From positions 20,988,247 to 21,052,246 of the forward strand of contig CM057830.1 in NCBI GenBank assembly GCA_030068075.1: 64,000 nt of DNA, read 5' to 3'. The DNA is from Paguma larvata (taxonomy: Eukaryota > Chordata > Mammalia > Carnivora > Viverridae). This document shows positions 1 to 11,535 of the stretch, in pieces. The position numbers and the translations under genes are program-made. The notes under the pieces were generated by a model that was given only the letters and a program-made list of their open reading frames with translations, made no database searches and was not told the origin of the DNA. Every line of letters begins with the position of its first letter. Position 1 is the stretch's first letter.

Positions 1-755
1 CTTCATATATACGGAAAAATTCAAAGAATAGTTTTTCAGACCATTTGGATGGAATGGAGCATACATGCTAAGTGTACAATCTCTGGACTCCTATTGCCTG
101 GGCTCCAATCCCATATGCACCAATTAATACCCATTTAATTTGTATATGTTTCTTACTTTTTCTAAACCTATCTTCGACCCTTGTAAACAAAGATAATAGT
201 ATTTATCTTATGATGCTACTGAAGACTAATGAATCAATTCAGATAAAGTACTTAGTACTAAGTAAACAGTAATCATTCAATAACTGTTAAAGATTGTTAT
301 TATTATTGATTATTCATCATCCTGATCTCAGTAGCACTTTTAATTATTTTGCTCGCTTAGTTGCTGTGGCATTTCCTCTTGTGTATGGCTTTATACTTTT
401 TGGTTACCTTTCCTTGGACTTGTATTCAAGATCAATCTCCTTTACTAACACAGCAAATGATTAAATACACCAGGCCTCAATCCCAGAACACCAGTTCCTT
501 TTTTCAGTACCTTTGAGCAGTCTAGTTTACTTTTATACTTTCAGTTACCAACTTATGCCCTAATAGCTCCCCAAAAAACATCTCCCTGCCACAGATCTCA
601 TTGCTGAATTCCGTATCTCAACATTCAATGGCATTCTTGCCATCTCTACCCAATAAGATAAAAGGTATTTTAAGATCATATGTAAAAGGCTAAACTGAGA
701 TTTTTATCTCTCAGTCCTGTTTTTCTTATATTCACTATTATCTGTGAGTGGTAGC
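1..755. other. Unique AT-rich sequence, no gene seen
   Basis: There is no recognisable repeat, RNA gene or plausible exon here. The only open frame of note (72-272, 66 codons) has no recognisable domain and no coding-like composition. Confidence 0.6.
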
Positions 756-1085
756 TGTTATGGGCTGAAGGCCTGAGTCTTCCTAAAACTCTTATATTGA
801 AATCCTATTTCAAGGCCAATATTAGGATGTGGGGCGTTTGGGAGGTAATTGGATCATGAGGATGTAGCTCTCACAAATGCAATTAGTGCCCTAGTAAGTG
901 GGAAATCAAGAGAGCTCTATAACTCTCTTTCTGCCATGCAAGAAGATAGCCGACTACAAATTTGATGAGGGCTCTCATCACAACCTGTTCATACTTGCAC
1001 TCTGATCTCAGACCTCCAGGCTCCAGAACTGGGAGAAATAAATTTGTTTTATATAAGCCGCCTCATGTATGGTACATTATGCATC
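756..1085 (+). repeat. MaLR/ERVL-type LTR (MLT1/MST-like)
   Basis: This matches the remembered plan of a mammalian MaLR LTR. It starts with TGTTATGGGCTGAA, continues through GGGAGGTAATTGGATCATGAGG and a region resembling 'gccatg..agaagatagcc', and ends with CTCCAGAACTGGGAGAAATAAATTTG, which holds an AATAAA polyadenylation signal at about 1037-1042. Sense orientation follows from that signal lying near the right end. It is an ancient solo LTR with many substitutions and no internal region next to it. The subfamily is uncertain. Confidence 0.8.
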
Positions 1086-2264
1086 CAAAATCAAGGGGTC
1101 AATCCTAACATTTATTTTTCTATTGTATCCAATCCATTATAATTCCTGCATAACTCCCACATATTTCCATCTCAACTGCTAGCATCTCAACCGAAAAGAC
1201 AGCAGTGATCAAGTATACCATAGCAATTGCAACTTCACACATGCAAAACTAATTAATGTTAAATTTGAAAATCTCCCCACTTTCTAACAATTACGAAGCC
1301 TGATCACCATGAGTGTTTACAATGCTATAGTCGTTTATATGGCATTAACATTAGTTCCTAAACAAAATGCATAATAACGAAGTTATAGACATTTGACTTT
1401 TAATAAAAATGATCCATTAGCTATTGCAATATAATGAGATTATATATCACTAAGAACTGATTTGGTTTCAACTAATGGACTACCAGCAGTTACAACTAGA
1501 TTTTGCTAGTTCTTTAGTCATTTATTTTAATACATGAACATTTAAAGTTACTGAGTTGACTTCATTTACATTTTTAATGTTTATCAAAATGAATACCAAC
1601 TGTATGTAACCATAATTCAATAAATAATGCACACGATATATAAAATGAAGGTTTTTGGTGAGTATGGGTTTACTTAAAAATTAAATAAAACTAATAATCT
1701 CACACAAAACACTAAATTAACCTGTAGTGAGATCCCAATTTCCTAATCTGAGTACAGCAGAGAGATCTTGAAGGTGCACTGATTTATAACTATACTGAGA
1801 AAAAAAGAAATATATGAAACAAATTTAATGCAAATTTATGTTCAAATAACATGATCTTTTATAATTATTGTAATGAACTAGAAATCTTTAATATTTCATA
1901 TCACATTTGTTATTCTAATAATTTCAAAGCCAATGATTATATACTTCAGTTAACTTCTTTAAAAGAATATTAACATCTTTCTTTAAATAAAGGTAAAGAC
2001 AAGAAAAAATATTAATTTGACATCAAACATTATAGTACAAAAGTAGAAATGGCTTAGTGGATTAATTTTTCTGACCATTGGTAATATAACATTATCAAAA
2101 CTTTTCTGAACCTGATGATTTAAGATTTTAGCATCTCAGAATCTCACCAGTACTAAGAATGCCCAGCCTAACTGCATATTGAGGAAGATAATCTGTTTTG
2201 TAATCTTTCTAAAACATAGCCACCATTCACACCAACACCTTAAAAAATGCCCCAAATTACCAAC
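1086..2264. other. AT-rich sequence with no recognisable gene
   Basis: Strongly AT-rich, with stops in all frames. I recognise no repeat family or RNA gene. Confidence 0.55.
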
Positions 2265-2605
2265 AAAATAAAATCCAAAATCTAATAGCCAATATTCAAG
2301 ATATTTTGCCATCTGGCCTCTAACTGTCTTTCCAAAATTATCTCCCACTGTTTTTTCCTCACACACTCTCATTTTCTAACCAAAATCATTACCTACTTTC
2401 TCTGAATAGATACTAAGTCTCTGCACCTCAATGGCCTTGTCTCAACTTTTCCAGGGATGCCATCTCATCAACCCCAAAACTAAACCATCTGTCAAGGTGC
2501 TCAGATGCCAAGTCAACCATGAAGTCATACCTGATAGCTGTTATGATAGTAATTTCTCCCTCCTCTAAAGTTCCATCATCCCCAGGGACTTTCCTTATGA
2601 CATTC
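2265..2605 (+). repeat. Probable L2 LINE 3' remnant
   Basis: The pyrimidine-rich wording ('catctggcctctaactgtc', 'ctcacacactctcattttc', 'gtaatttctccctcctcta') follows the 3' part of mammalian L2 LINEs in the sense orientation. It is very diverged and only partial. The short reverse-strand frames across it are incidental. Confidence 0.45.
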
Positions 2606-4437
2606 ACCACCTTCTAGTATACATTAAAAGTATTTGTGCTGATAACTTATAATTTAGGGTAGAGTGTTCTATAAGCAGAATCCTCTCTTGCTTTATCATT
2701 GTTATTTTCCTTTAATAGTGCCTTACTATTAACTGAATAATCTTCTCGCTAACAACCAAAAGGTAACACTTCTGTGAACACTCTAAGGGAAGTATCACTC
2801 CCTGATTTCTCTTCATTTTAATAAGTGTCAGTATTTCTTTGCTGAATACAACACTGAAACTCTTACATATCCAGAAATCTTTATGCATCAGTCTCAGAAT
2901 AGTTAAACCATTATCAGTTACAATTTAATCACCAAAAACATACCATAGTTTAATTCTTTGTCCTTATTCCCAAACATTTAAAAGGATAGAATTATAATGA
3001 TCTAAGTAATGGTAGTATTATACTTAGATTATTATACGACCTGGCAAGTGCAATACTTCAGTCATGAAAAAAACCCAATAGTTTAAGTTGTACATTTTTT
3101 TTCCAATGGAAGAAGGCCAAGTAAATAAATAAGGAAAAGAATATCTTTCAAAAAAAAAAGGGGCAATTCAGTCTCCTTTTCTACTTCTACTGGTTCAGTT
3201 TGCAATAAAAATATCTCTTTTGAGATATTTGGCCCCAATAAGATTCTTCTTATTAACCAAAATGAATTCAAATGAATAGGGAGTAATAAAGAGGAAAGAA
3301 ACTGTAACAGAATTTTGGAAATTGAGATTGCAAGAAACCTCGGCTAAGAGATACTAAAATTATTATCTAATATCAAATAAAAGTATGGTAATGGTACATA
3401 AATAGGTTAACTGAGTTAGTCCAGAAATAAACTCTAGTATATATAAAACTTTTAGATACACAAACAAAACCCCTAGTTTAGTGGGTTAAAAAATATTATT
3501 AAATAGTGTTAGGACAAATAGTTGACTATTAGACAAAAAATTCTATCCTGTTAACATAAGATACCAAAATATATTTTTGAGTGACTTAAAGAGATGAATA
3601 TAATAAAAACATAAATATGTCTGATATCAAAATTAATCTTGTACCTTCAAAATCCTAAATTCACTTGGGATCTCAGAGAATTTCACTGTGCAAATTACAA
3701 ACAGAAAGACAAACAGACTGACTTGATCTGTGATGCACAGAAAACATGATAACATCTAAAGAAGGACAACCTTTTAGGTTCTACTTGATAAAGAAATCTA
3801 AGTAAATACGGAGAAGTGAAATATTTTCCAATCATTGAAATAGTTAGAACTACGCAAAACAGTATCAGTAGAGAAAAAAAATATAATTAGAAACATTCAA
3901 AGAGGGGAGAAAAAGTGAAAAGATATTTCCCTGTTCTAAGAGAAAGACCTTGATCATAATATGCTGGCCGGCGATATAACAACAAACCTTGTTTTGGAGG
4001 AATGCATACATTTGTACAGTTTCTCAGGTTTATGAGAAAATAATTATTATCTTTATTTTGCCAATAAAGCTAGTTGAGGTTTGTAGAAATGTAATTGTTT
4101 GCTTAAGGATTCATTAGGCCTCATTCCAAGGTTTGGACACTTGTACCGTGGCTGCAGGTAAGTATCATTGTCACTACCCCAACAAGTCTGGATGTTTAGT
4201 TGATCCAAAGAAAAATAATGTAAAACAAGTTTATAGAACAGAATATAAAAGTACAAATAAAATCATAAAATGCTGTACCGGTGTCTATAATTGGTCTTTT
4301 AGTGCATTCAAAACCAGTAGAAAAGAGTGAGTTCCCAGCAGGCACCTCTTCCAGGGAAATGAGCTGAATCAAATCAGATGAACCATATGTCATAGTGATG
4401 ATATGGTCTGCTTTTATTTTATGCAGATCCTGTTCAG

Positions 4438-4438
<1 letters not shown>
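2606..4438. other. AT-rich sequence, nothing recognised
   Basis: Several short open frames on both strands (for example 3083-3271, 4053-4256 and 4133-4330) overlap one another and show no domain. I see no repeat that I can name. Confidence 0.5.

Positions 4439-4479
<41 letters not shown>
4439..4479. repeat. (TG)n microsatellite
   Basis: About twenty uninterrupted TG dinucleotides. This length is usually polymorphic in mammals. Confidence 0.98.
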
Positions 4480-4482
<3 letters not shown>

Positions 4483-5471
4483 AAAAAAAGTAATTACAAA
4501 TAAACTAAATTCTGTAAGAGTCAATGATCCAACAAATTTAATTTTGCCTCCCTAAAGACTGTATTACACAGAAAACATGTATATTAAATTCTACATAAGA
4601 TAGACATACTTTATTAATTTTTGGAATAAAAAAGAAATATTTTGGCAAAGAATTATGCAAGAAATTCTGTGTAGCGAATGGTAAACTGAGAAGGTACAAG
4701 CTTATAATCATTGCTTAGCAACAATCTATGATGAATAGCCAGGAAATAATTTCTAACTATTAGAGACAGGTAAAATTCAGACAGGATAAAATATATCATC
4801 ATCAAAGCTTCTGAAAATAATAATGCCTTTTTCTGAGCTTAGATACCACTGCTGGATACTATATAGAGGCATTTTTTTTTTCTTGATCTGTTCCTATTTC
4901 AAGCCCTGTTTATTTCTACTGATAATGTTTCAGTAACACTGTGCAACTCATTTTTTTTTTGACAACCAAAGGACATTTTGCTTATCCCAAATTGCTATCA
5001 TCTTGCATAAATATGGAGAATAACAATGAAATTAAAATCTTAAATATACTCAGAAATATCAGATACATACATAGATATATAAATTTCCTGAATAGAAAGA
5101 ATAATTTGATGATTCTGTAATTCCTCATAGTTTATAAAATACTTTCCTACACATACCATTTAATTGTAAAAATAACCTAGAATTGAGACCTGTGTTTTCC
5201 TATTTTACATATGTGCACAATAACAATGGGCATAAGATGAAAAGCACATTAAATAAGTAGGAGAAAATGGTCAATATTCTGTGGTATTTAACTGCCTGAA
5301 AAGGGGATGTAGTTCCAATAAATATGTAAGGTGATCTCTGTTATAAATTTGCTGTCGAGGGAGGACTTACATGTACCTAAACTCATCAATTGTAAGTGTA
5401 TAAGTTGAAATTTGACAAACTAGCATTAGAAAAGAAATTCCTCATCTTAAGTGAGTCAGTGAAAAATCTAC
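4480..5471. other. AT-rich sequence, nothing recognised
   Basis: Contains only short T runs (about 4872-4880 and 4952-4960) and no repeat or gene that I can identify. Confidence 0.5.
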
Positions 5472-5489
5472 AGTTAGCATAATATTTTA

Positions 5490-5939
5490 CTTTTTTAAAA
5501 AAATATTTATTTTGAGAGAGAATGCGCACAAGTGGCAGAGGGGCAGAGAGAGAGAGGGAGAGAATTCCAAGCAGGCTCTGTGCTGTCAGCACACAACCTG
5601 ACGCAAGGCTCCATCTCAACAACCATGAGATCACAACCTAAGCCAAGATCAAAAGTCAATGCTTGGGGCGCCTGGGTGGCTCAGTCGTTTAAGCGTCTGA
5701 CTTTGGCTCAGGACATGATCTCACAGTTCATTAGTTCGATTCCCATGTTAGGCTTTGTTCTGGCAGAGAGGAGCCTGGAACCTGCTTTAGATTCTGTGTC
5801 TCCCTCTCTTTCAGTCCCTCCCCCACTTGCATGCATGCGCCCTCTCTCACTCTCCCTCTCTTAAAAATAAATAAACATTAAGAAAGTTAAAAAAAAAAGA
5901 GTCAGATGCTTAACTAACCGAGGCACCCAGGTGCCCCAA
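5490..5939 (-). mobile_element. CAN-SINE, antisense, split by another SINE
   Basis: A feline-type tRNA-Lys-derived SINE on the minus strand. Its tail and CT-rich region (seen as T/GA-rich) start at 5490. Its tRNA-like head lies at 5900-5937 and ends in the reverse complement of GGGGCACCTGGGTGCC. Between them sits a second SINE (5665-5899). The outer element is bounded by an 18-bp perfect TSD (AGTTAGCATAATATTTTA) at 5472-5489 and 5940-5957, so the two halves are one insertion. The long frames across this interval (5386-5634 minus, 5532-5864 plus) are SINE translations and not genes. Confidence 0.92.
5665..5899 (+). mobile_element. CAN-SINE, sense, nested in the antisense SINE
   Basis: Complete feline CAN-SINE. 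It has the head GGGGCGCCTGGGTGGCTCAG with a pol III A box, a diverged B box near 5730-5745, a CT-rich block at 5800-5860 and an A-rich tail with AAATAAATAAACATTAA. Its own TSD is AGTCAATGCTT at 5654-5664 and AGTCAGATGCTT at 5900-5911 (one indel). This TSD lies inside the outer SINE head, so this is the younger of the two insertions. Confidence 0.93.
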
Positions 5940-6064
5940 AGTTAGCATAATATTTTAAAGAAAAAGACTGAATGACTTCCCACAAGTTTGGGAACAAGAC
6001 AAGGGTATCAGTTCTTAACATTTTCAGTCAAAATTAAAATGAAGGTCCTAGTGAGCTTAATAAG

Positions 6065-7985
6065 TCAAGAAAAGAAAACATACACAGATTGGAAAGGATG
6101 ATTTATAACTGTCTCTTTTTTCGGAGATGCTATTATCATATATATATAAAATCTGAAAGAATATACAAAATAGTAAACAGAATAAGTGAATTTATCAAGT
6201 TTGTAGGATACAAGATCACTACACAAAAAATCAATTGTATATCTAAATGCCAGCAAATAACTATTAAAAATGAAAATGAAACTTTATCATGTATAATAAT
6301 ATCAAGAGACATGATGTACTCAGAGAAACATTTGCACGATAAGATGTAAAACTTGCAAATGAAAACTACAAATATTGCTGAGAAAAGCAGAAATTTAAAG
6401 AAATATTGTGATACTCTATAGTGTTAAGGTGTCAATCCTTTCCAAATTTATCCACAGACTCAACCTCAATAAAAATGTCAGCAAGCTTTTCATGCAAAAA
6501 TTTAGAAAACTATCCTAAGAGTAATATGTTAGTGTAATAGATCTTTAATAGACTAAAATATTAAAACAAGTTGAAGGATCTTTACTACCTGATTTCAGAA
6601 TTTCCTATAAAGCTCCAATATTCAAGAATGTATATAGTATTAGCATAAGGAGACAATGGCACAGAATAAAAAGTCTAGAAATATGGCCAATTAATTTTTG
6701 ACAAGGGTGCCACGCTAATCAAAGAAAGAAGAGTTGATTCAATAAATATAATATTTATTACAATATTTATTGAACCAATTGAATAATCACATAAAAATGT
6801 ATTTGGACACGAATTTCACACTACACAAATGAACCTGAAATAGCTCTTAGACCTCAATACAAAAGTAAAAACTATAAAACATATAGGAAAAAATCTTTCA
6901 ATCCTTGCTAAAGGAAAATATTCGTTAGGATAAAAAAAACTAAAATGTAGTTCATCAAATATAGAAATTTCTCCTCTTTCTTTAAAAGTTAAGAAACAAA
7001 GACAAGTCACATAGGCCTCAAGAAAATATTTACAATAGACATATCTGAAAAAGGAATTTGTAGCCAGAATATATAAAGAATTATTCCAATCAATAATTAG
7101 AAAACTTTATTTTTTTTTAATTTTTATTTTTGAAAGAGTAGGAGAGAGAGAGCATGAACTGGGGAGGGGCAGAGATAGAGGAAGACAGGGAATCCCAAGC
7201 AGGTTGCTTCCACATTATCAGCACATAGCCCCATGTGGGGCTCGAACCCACCAACCAGAGATGATTACCTGAGCTGAAATCAAGAATCGGACAATTAACC
7301 AACTAAGCCACCCAGGTAGCCCTGAAAACAACTTTAAATACACAGACAATTATTTTTAGTAAATACTTCACTAGAGAATATTCATTAAGCACATAAACAA
7401 ATTTCCAATGCCTTTAAGTCTTCAGGGAAATAAAAATAAAAAGCACAGATATCAATTCTCACCTTCTCTAATAGTTAATTTTTAAGTGTCACAAAAGCAA
7501 AAGTTCCCGTGTACATGAGACAACTAGAACTTCACAGAATGATTTTGGGATTGCAAAATTGTACAAGAGCTTGGAAAACATTTAGGCAATTTCTTAAAAA
7601 GTTCAAGACATTCCACCATATGATCCCAACCCCTCTACCTCTAGGTATTTACCCAACAGAAATGAAAGCTTATGTCTACACCACAAAGACCTCTAAAAAA
7701 ATTTTCGAAGTCACTTTATTCTTAATATCCAAACTCTGGGAAGAACTGTAATCTCCATCACATATAAAAAGGCAAACAATAAGTGGTTACTAGCCATACA
7801 ATGAAATTCTAAAACAGCAATGAGAAGAAACTGATTTCTGATACATGCTAGAACATGGGTGAACCTCTAAAAGCCTGTCAAATAAAGGAAGCAAGACAAA
7901 TTATACCACATACCGTACCAATCAATTAACACAAAATTACGCAAAAAGGCAATTCTGTAGAGGCAAAAAGCAGGATTGTAGACAT
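6065..7985 (+). pseudogene. L1 LINE remnant: ORF2 C-terminal part and 3'UTR
   Basis: The DNA follows the L1 ORF2 reverse-transcriptase-to-C-terminal order in the sense direction. It has a GGATACAAGATCACTACACA motif near 6210, the 'ccaattaatttttgacaagg' motif near 6690, 'aactataaaacatatagga' near 6870, and the 'ttcttaaaaagttcaa..catatgatccca' 3' block near 7590-7630. Frameshifts and stops break the frame throughout. The largest surviving pieces (6089-6349 and 7509-7751, 80-86 codons) are fragments. It is an old, 5'-truncated copy interrupted by a minus-strand SINE at 7110-7322. Confidence 0.75.
7110..7322 (-). mobile_element. CAN-SINE, antisense, inside L1
   Basis: Minus-strand SINE with a T-rich tail at 7110-7130, a GA-rich block, a B-box region around 7240-7250 (GGGGCTCGAACCCACC), and a head at 7300-7322 ending in the complement of GGGCTACCTGGGTGGCTTAG. 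The flanks AAAACTTTA (7101-7109) and AAAACAACTTTA (7325-7336) look like an imperfect TSD. L1 sequence continues on both sides. Confidence 0.88.
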
Positions 7986-8285
7986 TTCAAAATAACCTTT
8001 AGTATTATGCCATCATGTGACTATTTCTTTGACTTATATATTAGTTACAAATAACACATGTACTGAACGCAAAGCAACCAAAAATTGCAAATGTATTTCC
8101 CTTTGTGGAAAGAAACCATGCTTAGCAATCAAACGTGTGTAGGAACAAATGCAAATATATGCATACAGTTACAAAAATAATATAATTATACATTTGTGTG
8201 CTTATTTGAAGGTCTACAATTTATCTTCTTTAATTTTTTTCTTTTTGCAGTTGAATAAAGGAATATAGTATAATCAGAAACAACG

Positions 8286-8510
8286 TAAAGCCCTCCTGGT
8301 CCAGTCTGGACCTGAGCGGGAGGCTGGTGCCTCAGCTGATTAGGCTTTCTTTTTGGGGTCTGGGAGCCTATCCACTCCTACAGACTTTCTGTATTCAATT
8401 CCTGAAGTGGGAGGGAAGCCTCCGGAGAGCCACAGTTTAGGCAGACAGGGAGGTAGGACCCCAGAATGCCTATCATTAAGAGCCTCCCTCCCAGTACATT
8501 AATTTAAGTA
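8286..8510. other. Unassigned GC-richer island
   Basis: The base composition changes sharply from the flanking AT-rich DNA (for example CCCTCCTGGTCCAGTCTGG and GGAGGGAAGCCTCCGGAGAG). Stops are present in the frames I checked by eye, and I cannot match it to a repeat family. It could be an old LTR or DNA-transposon fragment, or a fragment of a processed pseudogene. Confidence 0.35.
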
Positions 8511-9800
8511 GCTGTGTCAGACACAGACCAAGAAGTGGTATTACTATGAAGAGGGCATGCAAATATAAATTTTGTAGAACAGTGTCCAATTTCTTTCCAA
8601 AACACAGTACATTTCAAATTCCTTCATAAACTGATACTAGGATAAAAATGTAAAAATTACCTTATTACTTAATTTAAATTAAATATTAAGCATAGTTAAT
8701 ATACTTATTGCTATTTTATACTTTTTGGATTTATCTTTTCATGTTTTCTACAAATATTTTTTGTTAAATAGGCTATCATTTAACTATGTATTATTTGAAA
8801 TAAAAAAATTATCAAATATTAAGTACATGCATATATGAATGTTTCCCTTTTACTTCCACTTAAGTTTTATAAATTGTGTTACTGCACTGATTCTTATTTG
8901 AATTATTTTATACAAATTACCGTCTATAAAATATTTCATGTAAGATAAATGTTATATAATTATTATAGAAATAAAAATTTTTGCTACAGGTAAAACAAGT
9001 GTCATTTCATTTTCCTTAGTGGGAGTTTTAGTTATTCATAAAATTTCTCATCCAGGTCAACATTAGAAGCAGATCAACAATTAAAAGGAAAAATGTTTTA
9101 ATATTTTGAGATTTTTGCTTGGAAATATGCTTAAATTATTTTAATTTATACATAATTTATTCAAATATACATTTTAATAAGAAATCAAGAAAATTTGCTT
9201 TTTTTTTGCTTTTGTTACTCTTATCCTAGGTTTTCCCCCTTTTGCTTTATGTGTTATCACTGTCAGATTATTGTATCTATATAAATTACTTTATTCAAAT
9301 TAAATACTTTTGATTGAAGAACAGCTACAAATTTTTAAAAGTTTTAGCATACCACATATTTGACATATACATGAAATATAAAGAATATTTATGAAATTAA
9401 CAAATGCATTTCCACCAACATTGCCAAAGAAAGAAGGACATATTTACCAAAACGTAAATAATAATTTAAAAAGAAACTAACCTCCCGTTAGAAGCCAAGC
9501 GGCTTTCTGTGAGACATCATTGTAGGCTTTGAGAGGATAGCTGCCTTCTCAATAGCATCAACGTAGAATTACAACCACAGGGAAAGAAAAAATAAAACCA
9601 TCGACGTCCAATTCTATATTAAGCAAGATTATCCTTCCATTGATAATGAAATAAGATACATTCACATAAACAAGCCCGAGACAATCTGTCTCTTGAGAAT
9701 CAAATTCACATTCCTACCGGAAGTTCTTCTGGCTTAAGGGAAGTGACATGTGAATAAAACTGAGAACCAATGCAATACATGGAAAGAATACTGGAAGGAG

Positions 9801-9815
9801 GGCCAAGATGGCGCC
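9801..9815 (+). promoter_or_regulatory. YY1-like motif
   Basis: GGCCAAGATGGCGCC contains the core AAGATGGCG typical of YY1 sites, which are found at L1 and LTR promoters and at some gene promoters. It is an isolated motif in AT-rich DNA, and no transcript or gene start is visible beside it. Confidence 0.25.
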
Positions 9816-9914
9816 CTCCATTTGTGGCAGTTGGTAATAGCAGTTGATTGGAATTTAAGCCTGGAACTTTATATAGCAACACAACTGCTGCATTCTATTG
9901 ATTACGACGTTAAA

Positions 9915-9971
9915 AATGAATAAATAAATAAATAAATAAATGATAAATAATAAATAATAAATAAAATAAAA
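9915..9971. repeat. (TAAA)n / (TAA)n simple repeat
   Basis: An interrupted run of AAAT/TAA units that grades into A-rich sequence. Confidence 0.9.
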
Positions 9972-10130
9972 TGTACTTTTATTTTCTAAAGAAAAAATAA
10001 ATAAAAAATAAAGAATCATGAGGTTGATCTAGAATTCTAGGAAGAGCCATAAACTCCATATATTGAAATAAAAAATGTCAAAGTATATGTAGACATGTTT
10101 TAAACTGTCTCAGATAAAAATCCAACGGTG

Positions 10131-10359
10131 AGGGGTGCCTGGGTGATTCAGTTGGTTAAGAGGCCGACTTCAGCTCAGGACATGATCTCACAGTCTGTGA
10201 GTTCGAGCCCTGCGTCGGGGTCTGTGCTGACAGCTCAGAGCCTGGAGCCTGTTTCAGATTCTGTGTTTCCCTCTCTCTCTGCCCTTCTCCTGCTCACGCT
10301 CTGTCTCTATGTCTCTCAAAAATAAATAAACGTTAAAAAAAATTTTAATAAAAGATTTT
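10131..10359 (+). mobile_element. CAN-SINE, sense, full length
   Basis: Full-length feline SINE. The head AGGGGTGCCTGGGTGATTCAG carries an A-box region, the B box is GAGTTCGAGCCC near 10199-10210, then comes a CT-rich block and a tail with AAATAAATAAACGTTAAAAA. A perfect 15-bp TSD (AAAAATCCAACGGTG) occupies 10116-10130 and 10360-10374. The 65-codon frame 10128-10325 is the SINE itself. Confidence 0.95.
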
Positions 10360-10469
10360 AAAAATCCAACGGTGGAACTTAACATAAATAGTAAAACATG
10401 TTGACTGATCACAGAAGTACACAAAAGTAAGAAAAGAAACAAAACAAGATAGGACATCAAAAATGAAGG

Positions 10470-10860
10470 GCAGGATGGTCAAATTTAAAGCAAACTATAT
10501 TAGTAGTAACTAAATGTAAAAAGACCTAAACATTCAAATTGAAAGTGGTGATTGTTAGACTAGATAAGAAAATAATTACAAAAACGAAGTCCATTATATG
10601 CTTTTTCTATGACACACGACTTATATTTAAAGATATGGTTTGGTATAAAAGAATATTATAAAAAAAGATGTAACAAACAAAAGTAAGCATAAGAAAGCTG
10701 GAATGGGTACACTGATGCTAGACAAAATAAACTTTAACAAAAGAATATAACTAGATATAAGAAGGGATGTTTTATTATGATTAAAAGATTCATTTAATAG
10801 ACATATCACAAGCCTAAATATTTCAGTACCCTATACACAAAATTCGAATATATAAAATAA
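10470..10860 (+). pseudogene. L1 ORF2 endonuclease-region remnant
   Basis: Sense-strand sequence follows the conserved L1 ORF2 N-terminal (endonuclease) DNA. 'taactaaatgtaaaaagacc' and the following text correspond to the '...LNVNGLN...' region. It then runs through 'gaaagctggaatgggtacac', 'gacaaaataaactttaaca', 'aagaagggatgtttta' and 'taaatatttcagtacccta'. No open frame survives. Confidence 0.6.
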
Positions 10861-11142
10861 AATCTATTGTTTTCATTTCCAGTTCTAAAATATATTTTTT
10901 ATGTTTTGGATATATGAGGCCTTTTTGATTGTGTATCTGATGGCTCTATTTTCCATTTATCTGGTGTATCTATTTCTGTTATACAATTTGGGTTTTTTTT
11001 TGTATTTTTTAATTTTATTTATTTTATTTTGTTTGGGTAAGTATAATAGAAATGCCCTTTATGTTTACATTTAGTGGGTTTATCGTTATTTTGAAACAAG
11101 TATTTTAAATATTTCTCATTTTATTTTTCATTTATTTAAAAT

Positions 11143-11353
11143 TATTTTAATGTTTTTATTTATTTTTGAGAGCAGGAGAGACAAAGCATGAGCGGGGGAG
11201 GGGCAGAGAGAGAGGGAGACACAGAATCTGAAGCAGGCTCCAGGCTCTGAGCTGTCAGCACAGAGCCCGACGCGGGGCTCGAACTCACAGACCGTGAGAT
11301 CATGACCTGAGCCGAAGTCGGACACTCAACCGACTGAGCCACCCAGGCGCCAC
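11143..11353 (-). mobile_element. CAN-SINE, antisense, full length with 21-bp TSD
   Basis: A near-consensus minus-strand feline SINE: tail at 11143-11170, GA-rich block, the B box as GGGGCTCGAACTCAC near 11274-11288, and a head ending GAGCCACCCAGGCGCC. A perfect 21-bp TSD sits at 11122-11142 and 11354-11374. The two frames of 65-67 codons over it are translations of the SINE. Confidence 0.97.
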
Positions 11354-11375
11354 TATTTTTCATTTATTTAAAATC

Positions 11376-11535
11376 TTTTTTTTTTCATTTAAATTTTAAT
11401 TTAACATACAGAGCAAAATGGATTTCAGTAGAATTCAGTGATTCATTACTTAAATACAAAACCCAGTGCTCATCACAATAAAAGTCCTCCTTATCACCCA
11501 TCACCCATCTAGCTCGTCTCCTACCCACCTCCCCT
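11376..11535 (-). mobile_element. 5'-truncated carnivoran L1, 3' UTR end, antisense
   Basis: Starts with a T tract (the poly(A) tail on the opposite strand). The reverse complement reads as the carnivoran L1 3' UTR ('gatgggtgatgggtgataa', 'gatgagcactgggttttgta', 'gtaatgaatcactgaattct'). Only about 160 bp remain, so it is a severely 5'-truncated copy. It lies directly beside the SINE at 11143-11353. Confidence 0.75.

Larger units (their letters stand above)
7986..9914. other. AT-rich sequence with one GC-richer island
   Basis: Mostly very AT-rich with no open frame of note. The exception is a roughly 225-bp stretch at 8286-8510, listed separately. I recognise no gene. Some of 9481-9790 may be old repeat, but I cannot name it. 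Confidence 0.45.

Noticed and set aside
5665..5745. tRNA gene from A and B boxes
   Set aside because: The A and B boxes here and at the other loci belong to tRNA-Lys-derived SINE heads. They are followed by a CT-rich body and A tail, not a mature tRNA acceptor stem.
5532..5864. 110-codon plus-strand frame
   Set aside because: It is a translation of the nested SINE pair; the 'GAWVAQSFKRLTLAQDMIS' type of wording recurs at every feline SINE.
6065..7985. Active L1 with intact ORF2
   Set aside because: Multiple stops and frameshifts, a 5' truncation and an inserted SINE show that it is a dead copy.
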